Below are positions 12,385-23,640 of a stretch of DNA of 64,000 nt, piece by piece. A program made the position numbers and the translations under genes. How positions within the stretch are numbered: the stretch's first letter is position 1; each line of letters begins with the position of its first letter. Below the pieces are notes generated by a model. The model was not told the origin of the DNA. It worked only from the letters and a program-made list of their open reading frames with translations, and did not search any database. The stretch lies in the NCBI GenBank assembly GCA_936440205.1, contig OW387139.1:40512378-40576377 (forward strand). Reading direction: 5' to 3'. Source of the stretch: Lepidonotus clava. Lineage: Eukaryota; Annelida; Polychaeta; Phyllodocida; Polynoidae.

Positions 12385-12585
12385 TTAAAGGGGCTTTCTC
12401 ATCCGTGCGACGGTAGTGAATTAATACATTGTAACTCCCTGCCTGGCACACCAAATTCACGACGTGACCAATAACGTCGCCGGACTACGTTCTAACATCA
12501 CAAAACAGGTTACCGGCTGCAGTGTCTTTAGGCTAATGTTGGCGTATGTTAGCCTAACAACACACGGACGAGACAGCCCCTTTAA
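12385..12585. mobile_element. AGGGGCTNTCTC MITE (TTAA-flanked)
   Basis: The body is 12389-12581 (193 bp). The left end is AGGGGCTTTCTCATCCGTGC and the complement of the right end is AGGGGCTGTCTCGTCCGTGT. TTAA lies on both sides (12385-12388, 12582-12585). An inner hairpin, TTAGGCTAATG/CATTAGCCTAA-like, lies at about 12529-12560. No coding capacity. Confidence 0.87.
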
Positions 12586-13777
12586 GTTGCAGACGCATTG
12601 TGGTCTGCTAGCCTGCTTGTCCATAGCTCTCCTCATACTTAGCCATGTCTTCACATTGTTTCAGTATAGCCAGTATAGCTACAGTGTTTCCTTTGATGAC
12701 AGCCAAGAAGGAAACAGGCCTGGGCAGGTGGGCGGATCTCCTAGCGCCCTCCGGAGGCAGTAGACAGTTGGTATGAGTGCAGGCTTAATGGATGTGTCAG
12801 GATGGATGTAGTTAATGTCCAGTGTCCAGTGTCCAGTAAGGCAGGGCCAGGAGTGACCAACTGGACATGTTGTCCACTAGCACTCACACAGGTCATGTTG
12901 ATATAATAACACATGCTGGTCTTCTTCATGTCCTCCGTTGTTATAATACTTATTTATGATAACCCCATCGCCTTTGTTGTAATACTTGTTGTAATACCCC
13001 GACCGCCGCCAACACCACTTTCCACCACTCAACGTTTACCGCTCGTCTTAGCTGCAGGCCTGCTAATAGTCGCGACCTAGACAAACTATTCTAGCAAATG
13101 GTTGCAATATGCAAGTTTTGGAAAACTCAGAAGTTGTAACAATATTAATGGTAATGGCCATATGTACCGATATTGGCGATACGTTTGCAAGGCCAGATCT
13201 GTCGAAGGATACTTTTTCATGTATGAACTGCAACCAAGGTTATAAATCTGTTTTAATATTAATAGATGGTCGCGACCAACAGCATTCTTTATGATTAGAA
13301 TTTTCATGCAAGCATTTGTAAGTCTGGCATGAGCCAATTGTGTAACAAGTTATAGTTCTGGGCTGTTATAGCAATCGGTCTGAACAATTGATTGCCGCCT
13401 ACAGGCATCAGCTGACGAGCGGTTGCGACCTGCAGCAAAAGTCACCCTTTTATTAAAATCCATCACTCAAGGCCAATAGTGTGAGTCACCAAAGCAAAAG
13501 CAGCAGTGCCAAGAGACTATTATTACTAATAATCATAACAATAACACCTCAGTATTGTTACAAACACTTATCGGTATCGATAGTAATAACAACTTGTTAT
13601 TAATGATAACACAGTTTCAGCATGATACTGCCTATTCAGAAGGACTGCTGGTCCTCTTTTTAACTAACTACAATAAACACACCTGTACAAAATGAAGAAA
13701 ACTGCTTTGCATGTGCACTGTTTGGGTTATCATACAGAGTAAAAACCGCATCTCTTTTCGTTGAGGGTCATATACAT
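12586..13777. other. Gene-free stretch downstream of the GPCR
   Basis: No gene is recognised. GTGTCCA repeats three times at about 12815-12836. Overlapping short frames on both strands at 13086-13337 are not coding-like. The right-hand part may include the GPCR's 3' untranslated region. Confidence 0.4.
13449..13454 (-). terminator. Candidate poly(A) signal for the GPCR
   Basis: TTTATT on the plus strand reads AATAAA on the minus strand, about 490 bases past the GPCR stop codon. It is the nearest canonical hexamer I found downstream. The six-base motif is common by chance in AT-rich DNA, so this is only a candidate. Confidence 0.25.
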
Positions 13778-13922
13778 GTATATAAATATTGTATATACAC
13801 ACATAAGTATACATGTACATACATACACATATAGACATACGTATAATATGCATATATAATACACATATGCATATATGTAGACATATGTATACATATATAT
13901 TTCATATAATCATATATAATAC
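13778..13922. repeat. CATATA/TATACA-rich low-complexity tract
   Basis: A run of imperfect TACATA, CATATA and ATATAT units lies just downstream of the GPCR stop, so it probably falls in its 3' untranslated region. It is a microsatellite-like tract with no coding value. Confidence 0.8.
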
Positions 13923-13944
13923 ATTTGGGTTATTTTGGGTGGTC

Positions 13945-15039
13945 TCAGAGCAGGGTTTCGTTGGTGGTGACGGTGGCGTTGGTGGTCGCCCGGATTGCTT
14001 TATACTCCCTTTTACAAATGTTCTGTACCAAGACCTGGCGGAAGCGCGTGTTAAAGAGGAAGTAAATGAGGAAATTCACCGAGGAATTCACAATCACCAA
14101 GGTGTTACTTATGCGACTGTAAAAGAACTGGAAGCCGCCGCAGTTACGAGCGTCATCGTCGAGCACGTTCCAGAGTATCTGATTTACGAGGGCTGGCGAT
14201 TGGCAGAGAGTAAAAACGAGCACAACGATGATGAGAACGAATGTTACATTATTGTCTTGTTGCTGCTGGCGACTCTGCATCTCCATGCGCTTCTTTCTCA
14301 GCGCCTTGAGTGCATTGATCAACTTAATGTTGAGCACAGTTAGAATGAAGAGCGGCAGGATAAGGAGAAACACCAGGTAGAAAATGTTGCCGTAGACAAT
14401 TAAGTAGATTTTGTTCGTGCCTAACTCGGTGTGGCTTGGGACGACTACCGTCTCGTTGTTTGCATCTGGGAGCCAGAGCAGTTCAGACTCGAAGAACTTG
14501 GGCACGTTGTAGAGCACTGCAAAGACTAGAACGATGGCTAGCTGCTTTTTGGCCTGGGCTACAGTACAGAGGCGGGGTGCTTGATATGGCTTACACACGG
14601 AGATATAGCGGTTCACCCCTACCAGAACAGTCACCCATATAGTCGCAGTTTGCGCCACAAACGCCAGTGGCAGCCCAAAGACCAGCACGTAAGGGTTAAA
14701 GTTGGAGTAGCCCTTCAGCATCTCAGTATATCGCACAAAAGGGTTAATGCAGTATAAAGGGAACACACAGACCAACATGACTGTGTCAATAAAGGAGAGT
14801 CCCTGGAAGAGGAAGGACGTGGAGGTTTTCACGTTGTCCTTCCAGAATACAATAAAGGCGGTCAGGTTGCCCACTGTTCCTAGAATGCACAGCATTCCCA
14901 CCACTATGGTGTAGACGACGAATGAGTATAGGAGACACCCTGCAGGTTCTACCCCTCCCCCGACGTGCGGCTGGTGAGCTCCGCCCCCAGCCGAGGCGTT
15001 GACCGCCCCCGTCACGTTCTCCATGGCGCTGATGCTCAT
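13945..15039 (-). CDS. FMRFamide receptor-like rhodopsin-class GPCR (364 aa, intronless)
   Basis: This is a plasma-membrane peptide receptor expected to bind a short amidated neuropeptide and signal through a G protein. Seven hydrophobic segments are visible: TM1 about 35-66 with N58 in GTVGN; TM2 75-99 with D85; TM3 115-148 ending N143-R144-Y145 in place of DRY; TM4 165-182; TM5 211-241; TM6 265-290 with F276-T-L-C279-Q-S-P282; TM7 311-330 with N322-F-L-I-Y326 in place of NPxxY. The TM3 stretch PLAFVAQTATIWVTVLVGVN, the loop VCKPYQAPRLCT and the TM6 stretch DNNVTFVLIIVVLVF are typical of FMRFamide-receptor-like proteins. N-glycosylation sites NVT(8), NAS(14) and NET(195) face outside; Cys342 could be palmitoylated. 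ATG15039 is chosen because an in-frame TGA lies 18 bases upstream (15058-15060); Met6 is an alternative start. No cysteine sits at the usual TM3/loop-2 disulphide positions. The length is normal for the family. The ligand is unknown, and a receptor for another short peptide is possible. Confidence 0.93.
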   Translation of the reverse strand: MSISAMENVTGAVNASAGGGAHQPHVGGGVEPAGCLLYSFVVYTIVVGMLCILGTVGNLTAFIVFWKDNVKTSTSFLFQGLSFIDTVMLVCVFPLYCINPFVRYTEMLKGYSNFNPYVLVFGLPLAFVAQTATIWVTVLVGVNRYISVCKPYQAPRLCTVAQAKKQLAIVLVFAVLYNVPKFFESELLWLPDANNETVVVPSHTELGTNKIYLIVYGNIFYLVFLLILPLFILTVLNIKLINALKALRKKRMEMQSRQQQQDNNVTFVLIIVVLVFTLCQSPALVNQILWNVLDDDARNCGGFQFFYSRISNTLVIVNSSVNFLIYFLFNTRFRQVLVQNICKREYKAIRATTNATVTTNETLL

Positions 15040-15060
15040 GCTACTGCTCGGAGCTGCTCA

Positions 15061-17371
15061 GAGCTGCTCGGAGCTGCTCAGGGATCCAAACCCGAGCTAC
15101 TCGTCCTCACCAAGCGACCGGCATCAAAGTCAATGATTTTTATATCTGCCTGTATTCAAAGCCAAAGACGCCAGCGGCAGACATCCTATTTTGACTATTG
15201 AAATGTTCGAAGCAAATTGTTATTCCTTGAGCTGCTCCTTGAAGGTGGCTTAGACCCTGGAGTGGTTTCCACCGTTTGCCTTGGTCTCATACATCCACTC
15301 CGTGTGCGTTGTTGTAAGAATAACTCAATGATGTCTTTCAACAGTCCCACTCACTCGTGTTTGTAGCGAAAACGTTAAGCTGTTGAGCTGATGTGAGCAA
15401 TTAGCAAATTGAGTTCTAGTGGCAGAAAACTTCGAGTATGATTGTTTACAGAGTTCTAACACTTCTCTGGTGTAGCAAATGTCAGGGTGGCTATCCCCCA
15501 CTCCAATCCCCTAGTTGTGTGCGACAGGGCTTCCATAGTTAGAGCAGCTCGCCTCCGCCCCTACCGCCATTGCTCACCTCCTGCTCACCTGCTCACTTAA
15601 TCAGCACTAATTAGCCGCCCACTGATCCTGGTTAATCCCTGTTAATCCCAGCTAATCCTTCGGACTGCCACCCAACAAATCCGGCTCGTCGGCGAAAATC
15701 AATCCCATCCGCACGGCCGGCACCTGCAACGGAAAGCATAGCGGGAATTAGAAACAGTGAGGAAATAAGGGATCGTCTGAGGGCAATTATGTTTACACTT
15801 GGATTATAGATGCTAATTATGTCCAGGTCTGTGCGTTTGGTAATCTGTATTGATGTGGACTTGTTATACGCGCTCGAATACTGGACAAGTCGAGGTATGT
15901 TTCAACAATAAATCAATGCTACACAGTTATGATGACCCCCCGCATGCGCAGTAACTAATCAATACCCTGGATATATTATGCAATGTTTGGTAATTGGTCA
16001 TAGAAATATCATTAATTAAGCCCTTTCTGGCATAAGACAAGCCAGCTAATTAGGCTATTGGTAAGCATCTTCCTTCCTGCACAGCGCCAAACACGGATGT
16101 AGGTACATCAACAACAAAATAGGATAATTCCCAATTACAGGTGAAACATCTAGCCCTAGGCCTGTTATTAACATAACTTGTGGTAATAGACGTAGAATGG
16201 GAAATTGGACTGGACAATAATAGCTGAAAGTAATATACCAAATAACTTCAGATTCACAACAAGACGTTTACATCACAGTTCGTGATCATCGCTGTACTTA
16301 TTAAGGGCATAACGTACATGTTTTTCTGGAATGTATCAAACATGGCTTCGTTTTGGTTAAGAAACGTCACTCATTATGATTATTATGAATAGGCGGAATA
16401 TAACACAGTTAGTTTTATTACGAAAGCCCTCCTTTCAATGTAGTTGTTGGCCAACATCTTTGGCAAGGATGTATAGCTAATGAAAAAAGCTTCAAAGCGA
16501 TATGGATACAGCTTCAACTTATATATGTATGTAAACCAAGACCATTGGTATGATAATACTTTCTAATCAAAGTATGAAGTTTGAAAGGTTGTGTTGAAAA
16601 AATAGCTAGCATTATCTTCAATATGTGTCCTTACAAGGATATCATCTCTCTGTTTATTATAATGGGACACATGATAGACTATGACAGCTGGTAATCAATC
16701 GGGTCTACCATAGTAAATATAGAAGGACTGAAAATGGACTATATTCTAAAATCAAAGATGGTTTTATCCCAAACTAATCATACAAGCACTGCATATTTTG
16801 TTGAACTGTTCATCTAACAGTAAACCAACACACGGTGTCTTACCCAGGGTTATGGAAGTGTCAAATTTTGAAAAGTATAAGTTTCATAAAAAAGAAACAT
16901 AGCTAATTTGGACGAAATTGTCAACTGGAACCCGCTCAGATTTACTTGAAACTCACTCAAATTTCCAAGAACCCCACAAAGTTTTCAGGAACCCACCCAT
17001 ATTTTTCAGGCAGCCCCTCAGATTTTTGAACTGGGTAGGGTCCTGTAACACTGACTTCTGAGTGCGCATTCTTCTTTATCCAAATTCTCTGACAAACCAA
17101 CCCCTCTGTCCAGCTACCGCTGACCAAACACCCTCTATCAATCCACCACAAAGGCTACCACCTCACACCACCCCGCCCTGTTGCCAAATGACCTTTCAGC
17201 CGAAGCCAAATTCCATTTGCTCGTCGGACGTGACACACTGGATCCAATCGGATATCCTCACTCCTATGTTTCAAATGCAATTGCAACGGTGTTAGTCGAC
17301 AAGTAATGGGTAGAGGGGAGTTGGGTGAGGGGGAGGGCCCTGCTTGACTTCTTACAGTATTGGTGGCTTAA
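15061..17371. other. Upstream region of the GPCR; no further gene seen
   Basis: Just upstream of the GPCR start the minus strand has a GAGCAGCTCC/GAGCAGCTCT tandem (about 15041-15080), which contains the in-frame stop. About 15480-15740 is richer in GC and could hold the promoter, but I see no TATA box or initiator that I would defend. The rest to 17371 is AT-rich and featureless. Confidence 0.4.
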
Positions 17372-17582
17372 AGCCCTGTTTTCACCAGCCGATTTTACTA
17401 CCGATTTGTTGGTAATTTGTTACTTTTAACTGGTAATATGGCAAAGGATTATTTATCTTACATACCATTTAAAAGGGAATTAAAAATGCTTTCTAATGGC
17501 ATATAACATGTTCATGATTAACCAATATTCCCACTGCTGATTTCTGAAATCGGGAGTAAAATCGGCCGGTGGAAACAGGGCT
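17372..17582. mobile_element. CGATTTT MITE (family B), copy 2
   Basis: 211 bp. The left end is AGCCCTGTTTTCACCAGCCG followed by ATTTTACTACCGATTT; the complement of the right end is AGCCCTGTTTCCACCGGCCG followed by ATTTTACTCCCGATTT. It is flanked by TTAA on the left and TCAA on the right, consistent with a TTAA or TAA target that has one substitution. The centre carries the shared CTTACATACCATTTAAAAGG hairpin half. Confidence 0.85.
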
Positions 17583-17950
17583 TCAAGGCGGTTTCTCAGT
17601 CCAATATAAAGTAAATAGTTGATAGTCCCATTACGGTAGGCTGCGACTTGTTTTATTGTAAATGTTTCGTTGATACAGAGATTGTTTGCGTCGCTAATGA
17701 AACTCTGCTGGAGGTTTAAAAAAAGGGGTTTCACCAGGGAAACCTCCATTAGGGTTTCGGGAACCTGTATTAAACAGCTTAAACAGCTTTATAACCTTCT
17801 TTAGGTTAAACTGAAAACTTTAGTTATGAAAGTTCGGAACCAAAGTAGCATAAATAACGCCAACAAATGTTTAGATCTCGGTTAGCTATGTAAGGTGAAC
17901 CTCTTGTAAAGATATCTTTTCTTTTCCAACGTGTTTGTTTCTCATGTAAT

Positions 17951-18678
17951 TTAAGGATAGACACCAGTGGTCTACGGCCAATTTAAGAAATCATCAATGA
18001 ATTCTTTAATATCGCTCTCATCCTGACATACCATACACCATTTGAAAGGTCATATTTTTCTCTATCTGTTGATTTCAATAGAATTATAAAGAAGTTAAAA
18101 ATTCACATTTTATCAATTTTAAACTGATTTTTTCACTTTTATTTTTTTAACATCGATATCTCGGTTAATACTTAACCTACATGAATAACATTTTGCATAC
18201 ATGTTCATGACAATCCTATGCAGGGAAGTGTGTCTCAGATTCTTGATTTAGGTCCTAGATTTCATTTTATGGCAAAAAACGGCCAAAAACGGGAAACTTT
18301 TTAGATTTTTATGCATTTTCATTTTCTACATTAATTTTCATAAAAACATAACTAAGACCTATATCAAAATTCTGAGACACGCTTCCCTCCATCCATATGT
18401 CAAGAAGATGTACTAAAAATTTCAAGGCTATAGGTTAGATAATAACTGAGATACCAATGTTCAAAAAATAAATTTTAAAATTGAGATTTTCAGGTTTGTG
18501 CCCATACTGTACAGCCACTGTTCTGCCTATTTTTATATAAATTATACCAATAGTTATGGTTCTTTAGGGGCTATTCAATGATGTTAATTATTAAGAAATA
18601 CTATCTGAAACAAATCTTTTAATTTTGATCAAAGAGAGTCACGCTATCCACACCTTAACCACTGGTGTCTATCCTTAA
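17951..18678. mobile_element. GGATAGACA foldback MITE, copy 2 (TTAA-flanked)
   Basis: The body is 17955-18674 (720 bp), with a perfect 17-base terminal repeat, GGATAGACACCAGTGGT, and TTAA on both sides. The interior shares blocks with copy 1, including TCTGAGACACGCTTCCCTC (18372-18390), TATCTCGGTTAATA-like words and GATTTAGGTCC. Beyond the first nine bases the terminal repeat differs from copy 1, although each copy's own two ends agree perfectly. The two are sister subfamilies rather than recent duplicates. Confidence 0.85.
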
Positions 18679-19368
18679 GTTGTGTTGCTATGTTTATTAT
18701 ACCCACTGATAAAATTATTTTGGAACGAGAAATCTAAATAGGGTGAATTAATTGAATGTGCAGTTTTGCAGATGAACATATGGGGGGAGGAAGTTTAGGT
18801 TTAGCTCCAGGGGACTAATGTAAGCAGCCTAGGGCTACACCCCTAAATAGTTGTAGTTACATACCCCTGTGGCCACAGGTGGTCATGTTTTCCCTCTCCC
18901 TCCATACACCTCTAATTAGGTTGTAACTACAAACCCCTCTCATATAATCCCAGTATTTAGTTCCAAGTGTTAATAAAGTCAGTATTCATCCAGCCTCCAA
19001 ATGGAACAGACCTGCCTCAGAGTTGCTCATTTATCATGTATTTTTATACTTTGTTAGTCTGCCATAAAATTGGCTGACAATGTATGGCATGCACTGCTTA
19101 TTTTACACATACAGTACGATTCTACTACGAAACCATTACATTGGTACATCTTATCTAAAGACCTCTATAGATACCCATATAGATAGGTGAAGTGTCCCTT
19201 AAACGTCAATGTAATCTCCATGACTGGATAGGCGTACCCCTTTGGCTTCATAGACCCAAGTGTTTATTTATTACAAGTAGATTAGTAGGTACCATGCTGG
19301 TACTACAACTCAAGTAAACAGACCATTTGGGTGATACATGGAAACACTTTCTGGAACAACTGCGAAGG
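18679..19368. other. Gene-free stretch with a short direct duplication
   Basis: 18836-18872 and 18903-18938 are diverged direct copies (ACACCCCTAAATAGTTGTAG against ACACCTCTAATTAGGTTGTA, each followed by TACAWACCCCT). No gene is seen. Confidence 0.5.
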
Positions 19369-19573
19369 TAAAGCCCGATACCCACAAAGCAACTTTTACA
19401 CAGTTTGGCAACAGATCAGTGCTATGTTCACCTGTTAGTATGGTACATTAATATCTGCACGTTTGATCTGAATCGTTGCTATAATCGGCCGATTTTAGAG
19501 GCGGAATCGCCCGATTTTAGCGCCGGTCCGTTTCCCAACTATGTAAAAGTTGCTTAGTGGGTGTGGGGCTTAA
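19369..19573. mobile_element. AGCCC-TACCCAC MITE with exact TAA duplication
   Basis: The body is 19372-19570 (199 bp). The left end is AGCCCGATACCCACAAAGCA and the complement of the right end is AGCCCCACACCCACTAAGCA; similarity continues for about 40 bases. TAA lies on both sides (19369-19371, 19571-19573). The interior contains AATCGGCCGATTTTAG and TCTGCACGTTTGATCTGAAT, words also found inside the composite element at 37.7-38.06 kb. Confidence 0.87.
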
Positions 19574-21640
19574 GGGTTGTTTGGCTGGCGTTTTCTTGAT
19601 AAGAAGCTAAGCAGCTAGGGGCATTCCAAAATCTTTACCATGATCCTAAAAATAATGTATGTCCTCATTACTCGGTCTGTTATGTTTTCCGATTCTAGTT
19701 GGACCTTTGAAGATTATTTCTGGTGTGGAAAAGGAAAATGCAAGATTCATATTTGGGGAAAAAAATATGCTCCTATTTTCCCAATACAAATACCTATCCT
19801 CAATGGTCATGATTGTATATTTCATAGACAACAATATCCATTGATGCTAGGTAAAGAGGAAATACAAATAAAACACCGAAATGGCGCATCCGTTTTGTCA
19901 GTGCACGATGGAAGTTACATTACAAAAGAGGATAGATGTTCTTTGTCGGTGTAATTACAATTCGAAAGCCAGCGGTGGGACAGATCCTATATTTATCCCT
20001 GACAAAATGCGGCTAGGGACACGCTGACATCCTTACACAAGTCATGAAATGTCCACACCATTCCGACTGGCTGATATTGGCTTAATACCAGTCGGACCGA
20101 GCGGCCATTTGACAGCCTCCAGGAGCCATGAAAAGGCCTAATATCAGACAGATGGGTGGTGGCCCGCTCCAGGGTCGAATTTCGCCGTCAGAGGGAGCAA
20201 CTCGCGCCTGGAGGCCTTCCGCTACGTTTCATCTATGAGCAGCTCAGAACGACTCAATGCGGAAAAAAGGTAAAATAAATCAGGATAAAACAAGAAAAAA
20301 TAAGAGAAAATTGTAGAAAAATACCGAAAAAAGGGAAAAATAAAAGAGAGAAAAAACATAGGAAAAAGATGGAAAAGGGATAGAAAAATATCGTTGCAGC
20401 AAGCCCATATGGGGGACGGGATTACACTTGCAATGGTTCTTATGGAGATGGAATGACATCGGGTTCCCTGGCCCAACTCGACTACACATACTCGGATAGG
20501 GTGTTTTTTGGACCCTGGCAGGCGGGGACCATTCTGTAATTGGATGTAGGGGCTCGCTGTAGTATGACTCTGGGCGTATGGAGTCTGTAACCACCCCCCT
20601 CTGCACTTTCATGGGATTCTTTAGGGGATTACTGTAGGTTGGGGGTTGGGGGAGATTTGGGGGAGCAGGCATATTGGCTTATCACATCTGTAATGCTATC
20701 AGTGAGAGGCACCTCGTAGCTGGGCTGTGGAGGCGATAGGGCTGTGAAAAGGCGAGGCATTTAACAAGCCCACAAGTCGACAGGGCATATCTATGGCATG
20801 CTGAATGTTGATTTATTTGACGTTTATTATGGTTGGTTTTGAGGAATGGTCAGGAGTTGGTCTGGTGCAATGTTCTGGACCACTGACTATAGACAACAAA
20901 CTAAATCATAAATAGTGTGCCTTGTAGATGAAAATGCCGGTATTTCAAAGGGTACATTCCACAGGCCCATTTTGATACTGCCGGTTCTACATTAAATTTT
21001 GTTCAAAAAATATTGCATGGAACCTTAAACCCTGATCCTGAAAAAGGATATTATAAAACCATTTTAATGATAATAACTATTACAACATGTTTATATCTAA
21101 CTGTCATTTTCCATGCCAATTTTAAAAATCATCACAAACATCTGCGAGTGGAATATAGGTCTAAAATGTGTAGCTTTCATATTTCCATAGGCGTGTCCTA
21201 TTTAATGATGATTCATTAATATGAGGGTACGTCTATGAACACTGCAGCACACACTGCTGTGCTCGCAGTCATCTGTTTGGCCGTTAAGACTGGTAGACAT
21301 AAACTGTGTGACCTAGATCTTATGATTCATAACTTTTTTTATTGTCAATATTTATCCTAGTTTTATTAACCTCAGCTGCAAAACCTCCTGTATGATGTGA
21401 AATAAGTTCAGCTATGTTTATTAACTGTAGCCCACCTCTCTGATTTGTAAAGTCATTGAATATAAAGATTCGTGGTTTACCTTGGTTAATTCTGAATTTG
21501 AACTTGATGTCCAGATAGAATAAATGCATTTGTATGAAATTAATTGAAACCTAAATCCTGGTACAGAATACTATCCTTTTTTGACAAGTTTAATTTGACT
21601 AAATGTGTTGTCCTGAATTTATATTAAATATTATAGAGAA
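19574..21640. other. Gene-free stretch with a complex GC-richer block
   Basis: About 20030-20225 stands out as complex, GC-richer sequence and could be a conserved noncoding element. It includes the hairpin CCGACTGG/CCAGTCGG at 20063-20095. 20262-20390 is an A-rich purine tract. The 130-codon minus-strand frame at 20280-20672 is half A/T-tract translation and looks spurious. The remainder is AT-rich. Confidence 0.4.
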
Positions 21641-21642
21641 AG

Positions 21643-21945
21643 CTTTTTAATGTCTCATCAAATTATGAAAAAGTAGGGAGTAGTTCTTGCAAATAAGCAA
21701 ATATAATTAACACTTTATCAACTCGGGCGATTAAAGCAAATTTTAAAAAGGCCATACCCAATAAACACAATGCCATTATTGAGTGAGGAAATGTAAGCCT
21801 GTGAATAACCTTAGATTTTTAGGTTAACCTTCCAATTAACAAGGTTATTTGCTATATTTGTCTCAGTTAATAAAGTGTTAATTCGATTTTCTCATTTGCT
21901 AGAACTATGTTCTACTTTTTCATAATTTGATGAGACATTAAAAAG
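21643..21945. mobile_element. CTTTTTAATGTCTC palindromic MITE
   Basis: 303 bp. The ends CTTTTTAATGTCTCATCAAA (left) and TTTGATGAGACATTAAAAAG (right) are exact complements, and pairing continues through TTATGAAAAAGTA and further inward to ACACTTTAT/ATAAAGTGT. No target duplication was identified. Confidence 0.8.
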
Positions 21946-22222
21946 ATATTTAAATACTGCGCCATTCAATAGACAAATTACAGTTGGCATTCAGGTTTTC
22001 AATAAAGTACCATAAAAGAATTGATTCAAATTCTCTTCCCAAAGCTGAACGATGCAAGGCAAAATGAATCACAATGAATTTGTTTGTGCATTCATAGCTT
22101 ACGCTTCATTGCCCTAATAGTTTTAACATGCCATTTCCCCTGTTGGAACCAAAGCTAAAAAAATTGACTCATAAGGTTTTGCCTTTGATTATCCCAAAAA
22201 GTTGATTGTTGGAAACCTTGTA

Positions 22223-22390
22223 TTAGGGGCCTTCCATCTAGTAGGTATGCACATTTTAAAAAAATCTCAGACCCCTCACCCCCCTTTCGCAAAAATATGC
22301 ATTGGATAATTATGTACTAAAATGTACGCACATTTTCAGAGATCCCGCCCCCCCTCCCCCCTTGATGCGTACATACTTTATGGAAGGCCA
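22223..22390. mobile_element. GGGGCCTTCCAT MITE, copy 2
   Basis: The left end is TTA then GGGGCCTTCCATCTAGTAGG; the right end is ATACTTTATGGAAGGCC. The C-rich interior shows it lies in the opposite orientation to the copy at 10343. The right-hand target copy is degraded (ATCA). Confidence 0.8.
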
Positions 22391-23640
22391 TCAGATTATT
22401 CCATTTCTGAAACCAATATGTTTAACCACTGCTTGATATAAGAAACACAACCTAACTTTATCTTATTCCATTCAAGTCAGCCACAGAGCCTGCAGTCTGC
22501 TCCCTGATGCATTCTGTCCAACCTCAAGGTTGTAGCCAGTGTTGGAAAGGCTAATTGATGTCCAATAATTACATACAGTGGCAAGAGGAGCAGGACCATG
22601 TGCGTAAGTTTGGCCTGACTAATGTCCCCAGACCTACAGGGGCTAACCCCAGGGAGCCTCTGTATTCAGCACCACGGTTAGGAAACATCAATAATGAACT
22701 AGAATAAGCTGGGGCTTGTATGTAGGCAAAGTGGTAGGTGTGGTCTGGATCTTTTCCCTATTATTTACCAATACTAGTTTGCAAGAAAGAACTTCCCTAT
22801 TTTGTACTTATAAGTACAAACATAGTATAAGTAATCAGTAAACAATACGATACAATCTAGATAATAAAACATAGTTAGGTGCCCACCAAGACCAATAATG
22901 ATATTATGATGGGGCTGATACATTGTTATAATTATATCTGCGATCACTCTATGGATATGAGGGTTGTGTATAAAAATGTTTTTCAGAGAAATCATGTATT
23001 TGGTAATACAGATGTGTATCAAATTATTTCTAATACGGACGTAAATTGTATATCTGTCTGTAGCCAATGTACAATATCACATTGTTGTATGCAAAAAAAT
23101 TGTACAATCACTGCCACAAAACTAACGGCTGGATTTCACGTCATTGGCAAATTGTTGGCTTTTGGATGTGTACAGTTAAAAGATTTATTTGTCTTTTCGA
23201 CCAGTTTACAATTGGTTTTGCTCTCGATAGTGTGCATTTCTAGTTAATGACAATGATGTGTGCGTGCTGAATGGTCTTTCACTCCTCCTTTATACAATAG
23301 GCAGATTAATACAACTCCTTCAATTTATAGGCAGGCAGATGTAGTCTTCACGCTTCATTGTGTTTTAACAGTAATAGATCGATAGATTGAATGCTTGTTA
23401 AGTTAATGTTGGACACAGCTGGCCAGAGTACTTCATCACGTGATAAAGAATTGCTTGGAATTTCTTAAGTTGAAAGCCCCTTAGCTATTAGCTATTTACT
23501 TTTAGTAAATTCATAAATTTCATTGCAGACGGAATTACTTCATGGAATGAATCGCTAATCTACCACAGTTTATTCCTTCTTTGCGGGCCTTAAACAACAA
23601 CAGAAAATCGGAAACCATCAGTTATCGAATATGGAAAGCC
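22391..23640. other. Gene-free stretch
   Basis: About 22440-22720 is of higher complexity (for example GGCTAATTGATGTCCAATAA then TTACATACAG) and may be regulatory. The 122-codon frame at 22879-23247 has no similarity I recognise and an unremarkable composition. Confidence 0.4.

Noticed and set aside
13813-14343. 176-codon plus-strand open frame
   Set aside because: It lies antisense to the GPCR and starts in a microsatellite; its length reflects the coding constraint on the other strand.
20280-20672. 130-codon minus-strand frame starting MPAPPNLPQPP
   Set aside because: Its second half is translation of an A-rich tract and its first half is low-complexity proline-rich; no family resemblance.
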